A stretch of DNA of 64,000 nt from an uncultured Clostridia bacterium. GTDB lineage: Bacteria > Bacillota > Clostridia > Christensenellales > CAG-917. Positions 25,978 to 35,055 of the stretch are shown here, one piece after another. The stretch is from positions 1-64,000 of the forward strand of contig CAKQUX010000002.1 of NCBI GenBank assembly GCA_934277645.1, in the 5' to 3' direction. Position 1 is the stretch's first letter. Every line of letters begins with the position of its first letter. The notes beneath the pieces were generated by a model. The model ran no database searches, was not told where the DNA came from, and worked only from the letters and a program-made list of their open reading frames with translations. A program made the position numbers and the translations under genes.

Positions 25978-28900
25978 CTATCTGTTTCTGATTGCGTCAA
26001 TCGGGCGTTTCTTCGCTATCTTCAAAACAGGTATCAAGCTCGATATAAATGCAACGGCTACGCAAACGGCAAGCATAATTGCAATTTGTCTGATGCCGAA
26101 AGTCAAGAGCGAGATAGGCAAAGAATACTCGTTTACAAGCGCTCTGTTTGTAATGAATACGGCAACGCCGCTACCTACTGCCGCCAAAACGAAGTTGATG
26201 ATTGAAATTATCATAGCTTCGTTAAGGAATATTCCGAAAACGTCACCCGATGTTGCGCCGACTGCTCTAAGAATACCGATTTCACGTTTCTTGTACGAAA
26301 TCGACGTTCCGATATAATTCATAAACATCAACGAAGCAAACACGAGCAAACCGAGTCCTACGTAAAGGAATATCTTTGAAAGGCTCTCGAATATGCCGTT
26401 TACGTTTGAAAGCGCCGCCGTGACTTTGTTGTTGAGTTTAAAGTGTTTATACGTTCCGTTACTGTTTTTCGTTCCGCCCTTATAGTTAATGTCAACTGCG
26501 TTTTTAATGACCGACTCTGTGCCTACGGCTATTGCGCCCGTATAAATAGCGTTTGCGTCTTGCACGACTTCATCGAAAAGCTCATCGTTAAGCAAATAGT
26601 ATCCGTTTGACAATTCTTCGTCATTACTGTTCTTTGCCGCCATTTGAGTGTTTTCAAAGAATATGCCGACCACCTTAATGCTGACGCCGTTTTTATAGCC
26701 ACTCGAAATGCTATTGTAATCTGCCGTAAGGTCGAAGTTCGGCGCGACGTTAGCGTGTTCGAGCAAAGACAAAACGTCATTCCAGTTATTAACCATAGCA
26801 TCTTTAAGAGCTGTGATTTTCATTCCGTAAAGCGTGTTGTCAGGGTCGAACTCATTCTCTGTCAGATTGTCGGACAGGACGTTTGCATACCTTTGGACGA
26901 TGTTCGATTTCTCGGTTGCGATATTGTCAAGCATAGTCTTTGCTTCTTCTTCGGTTGCGCCTGACCTAACCAAAATCTTAACCCTATTGTCATAAGAAAG
27001 GTTATCGAATGAGTTTTCGATTAACGACTCGAGTTTGTCGGCTCTTGCCGTGTCGATATTCTCTTTTGCGGTGCTCGATTCGTAAATCCAATTGAACATC
27101 TCTTTAAGCCTGCTTGCGCTGATAAGCATCTCGCCGCTGTTTAAAGACGTTTTTGAAGAATCGAAATACTTAATATCGCCTGCGTCAATCATCGACGCTT
27201 TTATATAATACTGCAAACTATATGGCCAAGTATCGTTAGTCGTTTTAAGGTTTATGCCCTCTGCGCCGTTATATACTTTTGCGCCGATTGCGCCGCCTTT
27301 GCTTTTCGCTTTTGCAATAAAGCCCTCTTTAACTATCGCGACGGCGTTTACACCGTAACCGACTTCGTTTCTGAGTTGCTCTATTTTCATATAGTTATCG
27401 ATGCCGCTCGACGAACCGATACCTGAAAACGCACTCAAATTGAGTCTTGTATCGACAAATCCGCTAATAGTAAACGTTTGTTCGCCAAGAGTAATATGTT
27501 TCGCAACGCCCGCCAAGAAATTTTGCATGGACATAGCTTGCACTTCGGTCGAACTCATCGTACTCGAACCGTCTTTATAGCCGAATTGCTTGAAATGGTC
27601 AAAAACGTAGCTAGGCAACAAAACCTCGTCATAGTTTTCAGGCATTCTGCCGATGACCGTAAATCCCATTGCGGAAATGTCTGCTTGCGTCAATTCGCAA
27701 TAACCGCTAAGTTGACGAGTATAAATTTCGTTATATTCTTCCTTTGCGAGCGACGCCGAAAGGCTGAGTCCCGAACTGTATCCGTTGTCTGACATCGGGG
27801 CATAAATAGGTTTGAAAGTGCCGCCGATTTTATCGTTTAAAAACTGAATATCTTCGTCGGACATTTTGGACTCGTTGTAGCTGATATAGTCGTCTTCGGG
27901 ATCATATTGACGTCCGATTTCTTTGCTTATCGAAACGTAATTTATGTTTTGGTCCTTCATTGAGTTTACGGTTACGTCAATCTTGTTGTATGCCGCAAGG
28001 CTGTCGACAAAACCGAACATTGCGAACGCAACAAAGCAAAGAAGAATCGTGAAAATAAGCCTTACAGGTTTCGAACGAAGCGAACTTGCGCCCATTTTCA
28101 AACTGTTCTTGTATGGCAAACGCGATTTGATAAGTTTGAACGGAGTTTTGTCACTGTTCACTATCGCGCTTTCGTCGGTAGCTTTAAAACTTTCGATATT
28201 GTCGTTTTCGTCGATTCTTGCAAACTTTCTCACTTGAACGTTGGTATCTTCGTCAAGCGAAACCATTGCGTCGTTGTTTGCTAAACATGCGTTTATCATT
28301 TCGACGTCGCGCGAAGTAAGTTTATAGCCTTTTCTGAATTTCAAAAGCTTGTTGTCAAAAACCTTAACCTCGCCGTTCGGTGAAGAAAGAGCTTCGCTTC
28401 TCGTTTTTTCTATATCGGAAATTATGATGCCGTCCTTAAATTCGATGACACGGTCGCCGTATTGTTCGGCAAAGTCGCGGTCGTGCGAAACGACGATAAC
28501 GAGTTTTTCCTTGGACAATTCTTTGAGCGTATCGAAAACTTGAATACCCGTATTCGAGTCAAGCGCGCCCGTAGGTTCATCCGCCATTATGATTTCAGGA
28601 TTCTTGACCAAAGCTCTTGCTATGGCAACTCTTTGTTTTTGACCGCCGCTGAGTTCGTTCGGTTTACGCTTTCCGTAGCCGTCAAGTCCGACCTGTTGCA
28701 AAATTTGGTTTATTCTTTCGTTTGTCGCCTTTTGACCTTGCAATTCGAGAGCAAGGCCTATGTTTGCGGCAATGGAAAAGTCTTCGAGAATGTTGTACTC
28801 TTGAAAAATAAAGCCGAGATATGTGTTTCTGTAACTGTCGAAATCACTTTGCCTGAAATCCGCCGATGACTTATCTTTTATGATAATTTCGCCTTCGTCG

Positions 28901-29073
28901 GCTTTATCAAGACCGCCCATTACGTTAAGAAGCGTCGATTTGCCGCTTCCCGATTTACCTAAAATAAATATAAGTCCTTTGTCGGGAAACTTGATTGATA
29001 TGTCGTTCAAAGCAACGACAGGAACTCCCTTTTTAGGAGTATAAGTCTTTTTTAAATGTCTGACTTCGAGCAT
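25978..29073 (-). CDS. ABC transporter, ATPase fused to FtsX-like permease
   Basis: 1031 residues in one chain. Residues 1-230 are the ATPase: Walker A GKSGSGKST at 39-47, LSGGQ at 141-145, Walker B IIMADE at 161-166, H-loop SHD later. A linker is followed by a first membrane helix near 335, a long extracellular domain of about 500 residues, and a C-terminal FtsX domain with three helices (about 900-1020). MacB and the Bacillus BceAB-like systems use the same parts. No periplasmic partner, kinase or peptide gene is adjacent, so the substrate is unknown. GGAGG lies before the ATG. Confidence 0.92.
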   Translation of the reverse strand: MLEVRHLKKTYTPKKGVPVVALNDISIKFPDKGLIFILGKSGSGKSTLLNVMGGLDKADEGEIIIKDKSSADFRQSDFDSYRNTYLGFIFQEYNILEDFSIAANIGLALELQGQKATNERINQILQQVGLDGYGKRKPNELSGGQKQRVAIARALVKNPEIIMADEPTGALDSNTGIQVFDTLKELSKEKLVIVVSHDRDFAEQYGDRVIEFKDGIIISDIEKTRSEALSSPNGEVKVFDNKLLKFRKGYKLTSRDVEMINACLANNDAMVSLDEDTNVQVRKFARIDENDNIESFKATDESAIVNSDKTPFKLIKSRLPYKNSLKMGASSLRSKPVRLIFTILLCFVAFAMFGFVDSLAAYNKIDVTVNSMKDQNINYVSISKEIGRQYDPEDDYISYNESKMSDEDIQFLNDKIGGTFKPIYAPMSDNGYSSGLSLSASLAKEEYNEIYTRQLSGYCELTQADISAMGFTVIGRMPENYDEVLLPSYVFDHFKQFGYKDGSSTMSSTEVQAMSMQNFLAGVAKHITLGEQTFTISGFVDTRLNLSAFSGIGSSSGIDNYMKIEQLRNEVGYGVNAVAIVKEGFIAKAKSKGGAIGAKVYNGAEGINLKTTNDTWPYSLQYYIKASMIDAGDIKYFDSSKTSLNSGEMLISASRLKEMFNWIYESSTAKENIDTARADKLESLIENSFDNLSYDNRVKILVRSGATEEEAKTMLDNIATEKSNIVQRYANVLSDNLTENEFDPDNTLYGMKITALKDAMVNNWNDVLSLLEHANVAPNFDLTADYNSISSGYKNGVSIKVVGIFFENTQMAAKNSNDEELSNGYYLLNDELFDEVVQDANAIYTGAIAVGTESVIKNAVDINYKGGTKNSNGTYKHFKLNNKVTAALSNVNGIFESLSKIFLYVGLGLLVFASLMFMNYIGTSISYKKREIGILRAVGATSGDVFGIFLNEAMIISIINFVLAAVGSGVAVFITNRALVNEYSLPISLLTFGIRQIAIMLAVCVAVAFISSLIPVLKIAKKRPIDAIRNR

Positions 29074-29425
29074 AATGCCTCCAAAACAAAACGCGATACG
29101 CCTTTACTGTTCGGCGTCTAATGTAAAAAAAATGTTAATTGTTCAATCCTTAACTATTATGCGCCCTGATTTTTTATTTGTAAAGTTTATACATAAAATA
29201 ACCTACAATTTTAATGTCCGTTTTTGACGACAATATGGCGACAATATAATAAATACTCACACAGACGTTAAATAAAATTTTATTTCGTTTTAGACTACTT
29301 TAAGTCTTAAAGTCGCGCGCAAACAATTTGGTCATACGCCGTCAATCGGCAGTCACCTTAAAATCTTAAAATTATGTTGCAAACGCTTTAACCGAAAACA
29401 TAAACGCGTCAAATAATATGGCAAA
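29074..29425. other. intergenic region between the ABC gene and the lipoprotein terminator
   Basis: About 350 AT-rich bases with no credible frame. It contains a perfect 16-base palindrome, AAATAAAATTTTATTT (29270-29285), and 12 bases later the hairpin ACTTTAA-GTC-TTAAAGT (29297-29313). An ABC promoter should lie near 29090-29150; only weak boxes are seen. Confidence 0.5.
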
Positions 29426-29449
29426 CAAAAACCGCAGTTTTCACTGCGG
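29426..29449 (-). terminator. terminator of the sigma/RsgI-like/lipoprotein operon
   Basis: GC-rich 7-bp stem CCGCAGT / ACTGCGG (29432-29438 / 29443-29449), 4-base loop, followed on the minus strand by TTTTTGTTT. It lies about 230 bases after the lipoprotein stop. The untranslated stretch between (29450-29678) holds an ACTACT/AGTAGT inverted repeat near 29468-29489 and two copies of ACTTATACTTTA. Confidence 0.7.
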
Positions 29450-29678
29450 CTCTTGCCTTTTTGTCTATACTACTTTTGGGGAATAGTAGTTGGTTAAAAC
29501 TTAAACTATTTCATCAAATCTTCATCGACTTATACTTTAAACTTGCGCTTACACTTTTTGTCGGCTCTAAATTGCGGTTTTATTGCAAATGCCTTTCAAA
29601 CTTATACTTTAACCTTTAGCCTAAATTTATTGTTTGAATTTGGCATTTATTGTTTAAACCTAATTGAATAGTCCTCGT

Positions 29679-31211
29679 TTAACCTTCAATAGGGGTTGGT
29701 CTTCTTGCGTCCTTTTTGTCTTGCAAGAATTTCATTGCTTCGTCTTTAGCGTCTGCCAAGCTCTTGTCGAATTTAGCTTTTGCATCCGACAAAGTCTTTG
29801 CGTTTCTATCTTTGATTTCTTGCAACTCTTGTTTGTCTTCGTCCGTCATATCTTGCTTGATTTTTCCGAGTATCTCGTCGGCTTTTGCGTCTAACTCTTT
29901 GATATATTCGTCAAGATTGTCCATTGCGCCTTCTTCGCCTTTAAGCACCGCTCTGACCTTAGCGGCAGCTACCGCAAAATCGTCAAGATAGGTTTGGAAT
30001 TCTTCCGGAAGGAAACTCTTAACCGAAGCAAGCGTATTGTTTAAAGCGGTAACGGCATCCTCGCCTGCTTTGACAACCTTTTCGATATTTAAAGAATATT
30101 CTTTGACTTTGCCGTCAATTTCAATTCTGATATCTATTTGGATATCGTTTAACGCTTTTTTCAACGCTTCAGCCTTTGCTTTAATTTCTTGGGTTTGTTC
30201 GCTGTTTTTGAAATATTTGTTTGCATAAGCCTCGATGCTTTCAATCGTAATATTTCCGCTGCTGTCTTTAAGTTTGTTTACGTCTTCATCGGTAAATCCG
30301 AGAGCTGTGGCAATCTTTTTGATTTGCACTTCGTCAAGGGCGTAAGTAGCGACTTTGTTTGCCGCCTTTATGCCTGCCGACGTAACTTTAAGTCCTGCCG
30401 ACGTTGAAGCGTACATTCCGTAGAGCCCGCCGTAATAGACAGTGTTTGCATAATCGAGATTGGTTGCGATTTTAGCAATGCGTTTTCCGTAAAATTCGAT
30501 ATACGCCGCAGAGTCTGCCGCTTTTAACGCTTGTTCGTAAACAGCATTAGCCATTTCTACAGCGTCGTCATATGCTTCGGTCGCATATTCGGCAGCTTTC
30601 TTTTGAGCATCGTTCACGATTTTGATAAGTTTAGAAGTGTCAAGCGTGACGGCTACTTCAAGAGTTACTTCGCCCGTTTCAGACGCCGCTAATGCGAGTT
30701 TGAAATCGGCAAGGCTTATGTCGACGTCGGCGTGAATTGCCTTAAAGTTTTCATATTCTCTAAGAAGAGCAAACGAGCCGCTTGCGTCCGCCTTAATCGT
30801 AAGTTTTCCGTCTTCGTCTTTTGTCGCTTCAATTTTTGCATTTACTTTCGCAAGAATTTTGTCGGCATTTCCAATCGATGAACTTACGCTTGTTCCGACT
30901 ACTGTGTTGTTTTCGTCAAGATAGCCGTATTTAATTGCAAGATTTACGATATTGCCTACCGCCGTTTCGACGTCAACGCCGATGATGCCCTTTTCGCCGT
31001 AAAGTAAAACTTGTCCGTCTTCGTTAGCTCCGCTGACACTTATAACCTTGTTGTTTTTGTCTAAAGTTAAATTGATTTCAGGGTTAATGTCAAGGCTTAC
31101 GAACGATTGAGCTGTTGCTTCTTTTTCCGAATCTTTGTTACAGGCTACCAAAGTCAAACCTAATACTAAGACTAAAGCCAAACAAAGAATGATTGCAATT
31201 TTTTGTTTCAT
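29679..31211 (-). CDS. lipoprotein with RsgI-like D-I-N-P domain
   Basis: 510 residues from the ATG at 31211 (GGAGG five bases upstream). Signal peptide MKQKIAIILCLALVLVLGL with lipobox L-V-A-C (Cys24). Residues 36-70, FVSLDINPEINLTLDKNNKV, match the extracellular segment of RsgI-type anti-sigma factors, where cleavage occurs at the Asn-Pro bond. A large Ala/Lys/Glu-rich helical part (about 200-500) follows, likely coiled coil, with the C terminus RRPTPIEG. It has no cytoplasmic or membrane-helix part, so it cannot be the anti-sigma itself. The neighbouring upstream gene carries the same motif after a membrane helix. A role as sensor partner, decoy or target of the pathway is inferred. Confidence 0.8.
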   Translation of the reverse strand: MKQKIAIILCLALVLVLGLTLVACNKDSEKEATAQSFVSLDINPEINLTLDKNNKVISVSGANEDGQVLLYGEKGIIGVDVETAVGNIVNLAIKYGYLDENNTVVGTSVSSSIGNADKILAKVNAKIEATKDEDGKLTIKADASGSFALLREYENFKAIHADVDISLADFKLALAASETGEVTLEVAVTLDTSKLIKIVNDAQKKAAEYATEAYDDAVEMANAVYEQALKAADSAAYIEFYGKRIAKIATNLDYANTVYYGGLYGMYASTSAGLKVTSAGIKAANKVATYALDEVQIKKIATALGFTDEDVNKLKDSSGNITIESIEAYANKYFKNSEQTQEIKAKAEALKKALNDIQIDIRIEIDGKVKEYSLNIEKVVKAGEDAVTALNNTLASVKSFLPEEFQTYLDDFAVAAAKVRAVLKGEEGAMDNLDEYIKELDAKADEILGKIKQDMTDEDKQELQEIKDRNAKTLSDAKAKFDKSLADAKDEAMKFLQDKKDARRPTPIEG

Positions 31212-31371
31212 AAGCACCTCCGCTTTATTGAATTTGTATTTGTCTATTAAACAATCATAATAGGCGTTTTGTTGCAACAATTTATTTTTTTATTGCCGTT
31301 TCGGCTTTTATTGCTAAACTTAGTATCATCTGTCAAAAAGTATTAGTTTCATCGCCTCGCTATGCACGAAA

Positions 31372-32463
31372 CTACCTTTTGCTTTCCCAAAACTTTTCGA
31401 CCGAACCGTAAGTCTCCTCTATGCCCTTTAAAAACTCCTCGTATGCTTCCGTCGTTATTTCTTCTCGCGGCAAATTGTATTTCGGCATATTCACGCTTAG
31501 TTTTTTCTCAAAATCATATTTGAACGCTTTTACAACTTTCTCAAAATACTCATTGAGGGTTTTTGGCAAGTCGATAAAATCAAGGATACTGTAGGCAAAT
31601 GACGGAGCAATCGCTTCGGCAAGTTTCTTCCATTCTTCGAGTTTTTCCAAAAATTCTTCCGGATAACACTGAGCAAGATAACTTACTTGAGTTTTTACAC
31701 GCTCGTCAAGCGGACTTTTTTCCGAACAAAGAACTTCTACAATATAATTCTTTATTTCGGGCATCAGCAAAATTTCTTTTTTGTACTTTTCGAGAATAGC
31801 GTCAAACGTCAAAAATTTTGCCTCGTTTTCAAAGGCGAAACTTTCCATATCTTTAATTTTTTTCGCTATTTCGCCAAGCTCCGCTTTTGAGCCGCAAAGT
31901 TTTGCAACGTTTTTGCCGTCATAGCCACCGTTTACCACAGCAGAATAAATTCCGTCTTTTTTAAAATGATTTTCAAGTGACGCAATCGCTTTATCGACGG
32001 TTTTTTCCGACGTACCGGAAACTTTTACGGCGTCAAGAAGCAAATTGACGTAGCCGAGTTTTGCCGCATAATCAACGTAGGCATTTAGCGCGTCGTTGAC
32101 GCTCTTTCCTATAATAGCGGATTTTGCATTTTCGTTTGACAAAATAAGGTCTGCGTCCCCGTTTAAACTTACCGCTTTTTCCACCTCGCCGTTTTTGTCC
32201 AAACTAAACACAACGGACGGATTGATTTCCACTGCGACAAAGTCGCCGCCAAAATCAACGTCTGTCGGCTGCCTAAACACGGTAAACCACAAACTCAAAA
32301 ATACGATAGGGAACAACGCTAAAAAAGCGACAATTGCGACTGTCGTTATGCCGGCTTTCTTTTTAAGCGCAACCGTTCCTCCGCCGTTAGGCGTGATATT
32401 TAATTTTTCTGCTTTCGGAGCTTTTTCGGACAATTCATTAAGCCATTGTTTTTTCCAATTCAT
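31372..32463 (-). CDS. RsgI-like single-pass membrane protein, probable anti-sigma factor
   Basis: 363 residues. A short cytoplasmic N terminus of about 36 residues, one membrane helix at about 38-63, then FVAVEINPSVVFSLDKNGEV at 75-94 and a mainly helical extracellular part of about 270 residues. The E-I-N-P-S motif is that of RsgI-type anti-sigma factors. Its ATG follows the sigma stop by one base, with the ribosome site AAGGAGGTG inside the last sigma codons; such coupling is usual for a sigma and its anti-sigma. The cytoplasmic part is shorter than the RsgI N domain, so the sigma contact is uncertain. No carbohydrate-binding domain is seen. Confidence 0.75.
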   Translation of the reverse strand: MNWKKQWLNELSEKAPKAEKLNITPNGGGTVALKKKAGITTVAIVAFLALFPIVFLSLWFTVFRQPTDVDFGGDFVAVEINPSVVFSLDKNGEVEKAVSLNGDADLILSNENAKSAIIGKSVNDALNAYVDYAAKLGYVNLLLDAVKVSGTSEKTVDKAIASLENHFKKDGIYSAVVNGGYDGKNVAKLCGSKAELGEIAKKIKDMESFAFENEAKFLTFDAILEKYKKEILLMPEIKNYIVEVLCSEKSPLDERVKTQVSYLAQCYPEEFLEKLEEWKKLAEAIAPSFAYSILDFIDLPKTLNEYFEKVVKAFKYDFEKKLSVNMPKYNLPREEITTEAYEEFLKGIEETYGSVEKFWESKR

Positions 32464-32464
32464 A

Positions 32465-32974
32465 TCACACCTCCTTTAAAGCCGCTTTTACCTTTTCTAC
32501 GGCTCTTTTGTATTTCGACGTTATAGTTCCCGTCGGAGCGGAATACATCTCGCCTATTTCCTTATGCTTATAACCCCACACTACGTGCAAAGTGACAATT
32601 TCGAATTCTTCGTCTGAAAGCACTTTGCGCATAACGTCGGTTATGCCGTTATACTCGCTCGTTTGCCCTTTATCGATGACTAAGTCGAGAGGCACGTTCC
32701 TTTTGTTCTTTTTGATTTTGTTGAGAGCGTGATTTTTGGCTATTTGCAAAATCCACGCCTTAGCGTTCGTATCCGCCGTATACTTATTTGCGTTTGCCCT
32801 TATTGCAAGATAAACGTCTTGCATAACGTCTTCTGCATCCTCTTTCGATAGGTAGTACAAAACAAAGGCAAATACGCCTTTTTTCGTTTCTTCGTACAGC
32901 TTTGAAAGGGCAGAATCGTCACCGTCGGCAATTTTAAGTAACAGCTTATTCAACGCTCTGTTGTCCATAATCAT
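32465..32974 (-). CDS. ECF-type RNA polymerase sigma factor
   Basis: 169 residues. Region 2 is at about 24-90 (F-V-L-Y-Y-L-S-K-E-D-A-E-D-V-M-Q-D-V-Y), and region 4 at about 115-165 has the helix-turn-helix VWGYKHKEIGEMYSAPTGTITSKYKRA. There is no region 3, so it is an ECF factor and not a SigI-type factor. The ATG at 32974 is directly preceded by an in-frame TAA, so it cannot start further up. Its own ribosome site is weak; a good AAGGAG at 33010-33015 instead serves a small overlapping frame. It precedes the RsgI-like gene and lipoprotein gene in one operon. Confidence 0.92.
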   Translation of the reverse strand: MIMDNRALNKLLLKIADGDDSALSKLYEETKKGVFAFVLYYLSKEDAEDVMQDVYLAIRANANKYTADTNAKAWILQIAKNHALNKIKKNKRNVPLDLVIDKGQTSEYNGITDVMRKVLSDEEFEIVTLHVVWGYKHKEIGEMYSAPTGTITSKYKRAVEKVKAALKEV

Positions 32975-32999
32975 TTATTAAACACTCAGCAACGTCCAT
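32946..32999 (-). CDS. possible 17-residue leader ORF overlapping the sigma start
   Basis: ATG at 32999 lies 10 bases after AAGGAG (33015-33010); the frame runs 17 codons (MDVAECLINDYGQQSVE) to TAA at 32946-32948, overlapping the first 29 bases of the sigma gene out of frame. Because the sigma start has no good ribosome site of its own, translation could depend on ribosomes ending this frame. Chance is possible. Confidence 0.35.
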   Translation of the reverse strand: MDVAECLINDYGQQSVE

Positions 33000-33030
33000 T
33001 TGTTGCATACTCCTTAAATATTTCTTTTTA

Positions 33031-33059
33031 ATACTAAAACAAATTTAAAAGATTTTCAA
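33031..33059 (-). promoter_or_regulatory. promoter of the sigma operon
   Basis: Minus strand TTGAAA (33059-33054), 17-base spacer, TAGTAT (33036-33031). It is a housekeeping-type promoter, 5 of 6 and 4 of 6. It gives a start near 33024, nine bases before AAGGAG. Confidence 0.5.
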
Positions 33060-33075
33060 CAATAATATCAATTTT

Positions 33076-33133
33076 AAAAGCCTGCAAACAAATACAATTC
33101 AGCGGTTAAACTGCTTTGCATTGTTTCGCAGGC
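33076..33133 (-). terminator. terminator of the GH13 gene
   Basis: GCCTGC-G-AAACAA (33133-33121) pairs with TTGTTTGCAGGC (33091-33080) around an inner self-complementary AGCAGTTTAACCGCT, followed by TTTTAAAATT on the minus strand. It begins just after the GH13 stop and ends before the sigma promoter, which argues that the two are separate units. Confidence 0.5.
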
Positions 33134-33138
33134 ATATT

Positions 33139-34455
33139 TTAAACTATTTTTAGGTACGCCGTTTCGTAAGGCTTTAAAATATAGTTGCCGTTTTCAAGAT
33201 ATATCTCTTTATTCGTAAACATATCTATTGCTTTGCGATTTTCAAATCCGTTTAAATGAATTGAAAATTCGCTTCTGTCGGCATTTGTCAGAACAAGAAC
33301 TTGCTCTTTGTCGGTCGCTCTTTCAAACGCCAGTTGTTTGTTCGTTATAGTGACGTTTCTGTATCCGCCCCAAACCAACGCGTCGCTGCTTTTATGAATT
33401 TTCGCAAGTTTCGCTATGTAGTCGCAAAGTTCGTTCCATTGCGGTTTATCGAAACTCGGTCTTAATTCGTCATCGCTCCCGTGTCCTTTGACGCCTGTCG
33501 CTCCCCACTCGCTGCCATAATAAAGACACGGCATTCCGTTCATTCCGAACAGAATTCCGTAAAGCGGGTAAATAGCGTTTTTATCGTTTAACAAGCTTGC
33601 AATTCTCGTTACGTCGTGGTTGTCGGCAAAGCACAGAAAATGTTTGCCACGATAAAGCGCCCAATTTTCATATCCGAATTGACGGTTTAACGAGTGAGCA
33701 ATTTCAAAAAGGTTCATCGAATTGAAACTCGAATAAAGTCCTTTGTAGCATTCGTAATTCGTGCAACTGTTAAGCATTACGTCGTTTGCTATACGATTGT
33801 AATCGCCAAAAAGAATTTCGCCGACAAGTAAAAAATCTTCTTTTATTCCGTTGACGTGAGCGCGAAGTCTGCGCATAAAGTTTTCGTTCAAAAGATATGC
33901 AACGTCAAGTCTTAATCCGTCTATTTTAAACAGGTCTATCCAACTGTCGATACAATCGAAAAGATAATTCACCACTTCGTCGTTATTAAGGTTGAGTTTT
34001 ACAAGTTCATAGTGCCCTTCCCAACCTTCGTACCAAAAGCCGTCGTTATAACAGCTGTTGCCGTCAAAGTTTATAAAAAACCAATCTTTATATCTTGAGT
34101 TCCATTTGTTTTCAAGCACGTCCTTAAACGCCCAAAATCCCCTGCCGACGTGATTAAACACACCGTCAAGCACAATCTTTATTCCGTTATTATGCAACGC
34201 TTCGCAGACGTTTCCGAAATCGGCGTTTGTTCCAAGGCGGCAATCTATTTTGCAATAATCTCTTGTATCGTAGCCGTGTCTGTCCGATTCGAAAATAGGC
34301 GAAAAATAGATTGCATCGATATTCAACCTTTTGAAATGTTCAATCCAATCGGTCACTTTTTTTATTCTGTTTGTGACTACGCCGTCGTTTTCTTTCGGCG
34401 CACCGCAAAAACCTAACGGGTATATTTGATAAAAAATACTATTCTCCCACCACAT
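33139..34455 (-). CDS. GH13 alpha-glucanase-family enzyme, cytoplasmic
   Basis: 438 residues without signal peptide. The alpha-amylase catalytic barrel is intact: region I DGVFNHVG at 97-104, region II GLRLDVA with nucleophile Asp184, region III VGEILFGD with acid/base Glu213, and region IV FADNHD with Asp281. A C-terminal beta domain follows (about 350-438). The lengths and the DNHD motif suit a small neopullulanase or maltogenic alpha-amylase-like enzyme acting on short maltodextrins, but the specificity is not determined. It stands alone between the rplL terminator and the sigma operon. Confidence 0.9.
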   Translation of the reverse strand: MWWENSIFYQIYPLGFCGAPKENDGVVTNRIKKVTDWIEHFKRLNIDAIYFSPIFESDRHGYDTRDYCKIDCRLGTNADFGNVCEALHNNGIKIVLDGVFNHVGRGFWAFKDVLENKWNSRYKDWFFINFDGNSCYNDGFWYEGWEGHYELVKLNLNNDEVVNYLFDCIDSWIDLFKIDGLRLDVAYLLNENFMRRLRAHVNGIKEDFLLVGEILFGDYNRIANDVMLNSCTNYECYKGLYSSFNSMNLFEIAHSLNRQFGYENWALYRGKHFLCFADNHDVTRIASLLNDKNAIYPLYGILFGMNGMPCLYYGSEWGATGVKGHGSDDELRPSFDKPQWNELCDYIAKLAKIHKSSDALVWGGYRNVTITNKQLAFERATDKEQVLVLTNADRSEFSIHLNGFENRKAIDMFTNKEIYLENGNYILKPYETAYLKIV

Positions 34456-35011
34456 AGTTGCTCCGCTAATAGTTTGTTATCTGTTGTTCATTTATTTATT
34501 TGTATAATAGTTGGCTAATTTGCCGTCTGTTAGCTGTTTTTAAATTTCTATTGTTTTGCTTGTTCTTGATTGGTTTAATATTCGCTCGTTTCTTAATAAA
34601 CTTGCAATACGCTTGGTTAATAGTTTTGTTAACGTCCGACAGTTTGTAATCCATCGCCTGATTGTTTATCGATTATTAGTCAATCGTTTGCAAGTCGCCT
34701 GCTTAATTATCTGCTTAACAATTAGGTAAACACCATACACACTTTAAATTGTCTCACTCATTTTATAGCTATACTAATTATAATTACTATTACAATTAGC
34801 CCTAGTAATTACTCCTGCTACAAAACCGCCTATTACGTTAAATGCAACTTCTTGCAAACCGCACGTCTTAATCATTTATTGCAAGCATTTCGCATTTTAC
34901 ATTATTTTGGTTCTCTGCGCTTTTGACGTTCCCCAAAATCTATATAACGACTACATAAACGACTAATATTATTTTATCGTCTACAGCGACTACGAGTCAA
35001 TAGGTTTAACA
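34456..35011. other. long gene-poor region upstream of the GH13 gene
   Basis: 556 AT-rich bases. On the minus strand a TATTAT at about 34502-34507 has a possible CTAACA 18 bases upstream and could be the GH13 promoter. A 33-codon minus-strand frame (34774-34875, ATG start) has a protein-like translation with GGFVAGVITRA but no ribosome site. Nothing else is recognised. Confidence 0.5.
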
Positions 35012-35039
35012 AAAAACGCAACCTTGCGGTTGCGTTTTT
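35012..35039 (-). terminator. terminator after rplL
   Basis: Perfect 12-bp stem AAAAACGCAACC (35012-35023) / GGTTGCGTTTTT (35028-35039), 4-base loop TTGC, with T's on both sides. It ends the rpmG-rplL run 16 bases after the rplL stop. Confidence 0.9.
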
Positions 35040-35055
35040 ATCAAATCGATTTCGA

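Noticed and set aside
31211..31371. separate promoter for the lipoprotein gene
   Set aside because: A TTGACA is present (31336-31331) but no acceptable -10 box is at 16-18 bases; readthrough from the sigma operon is preferred.
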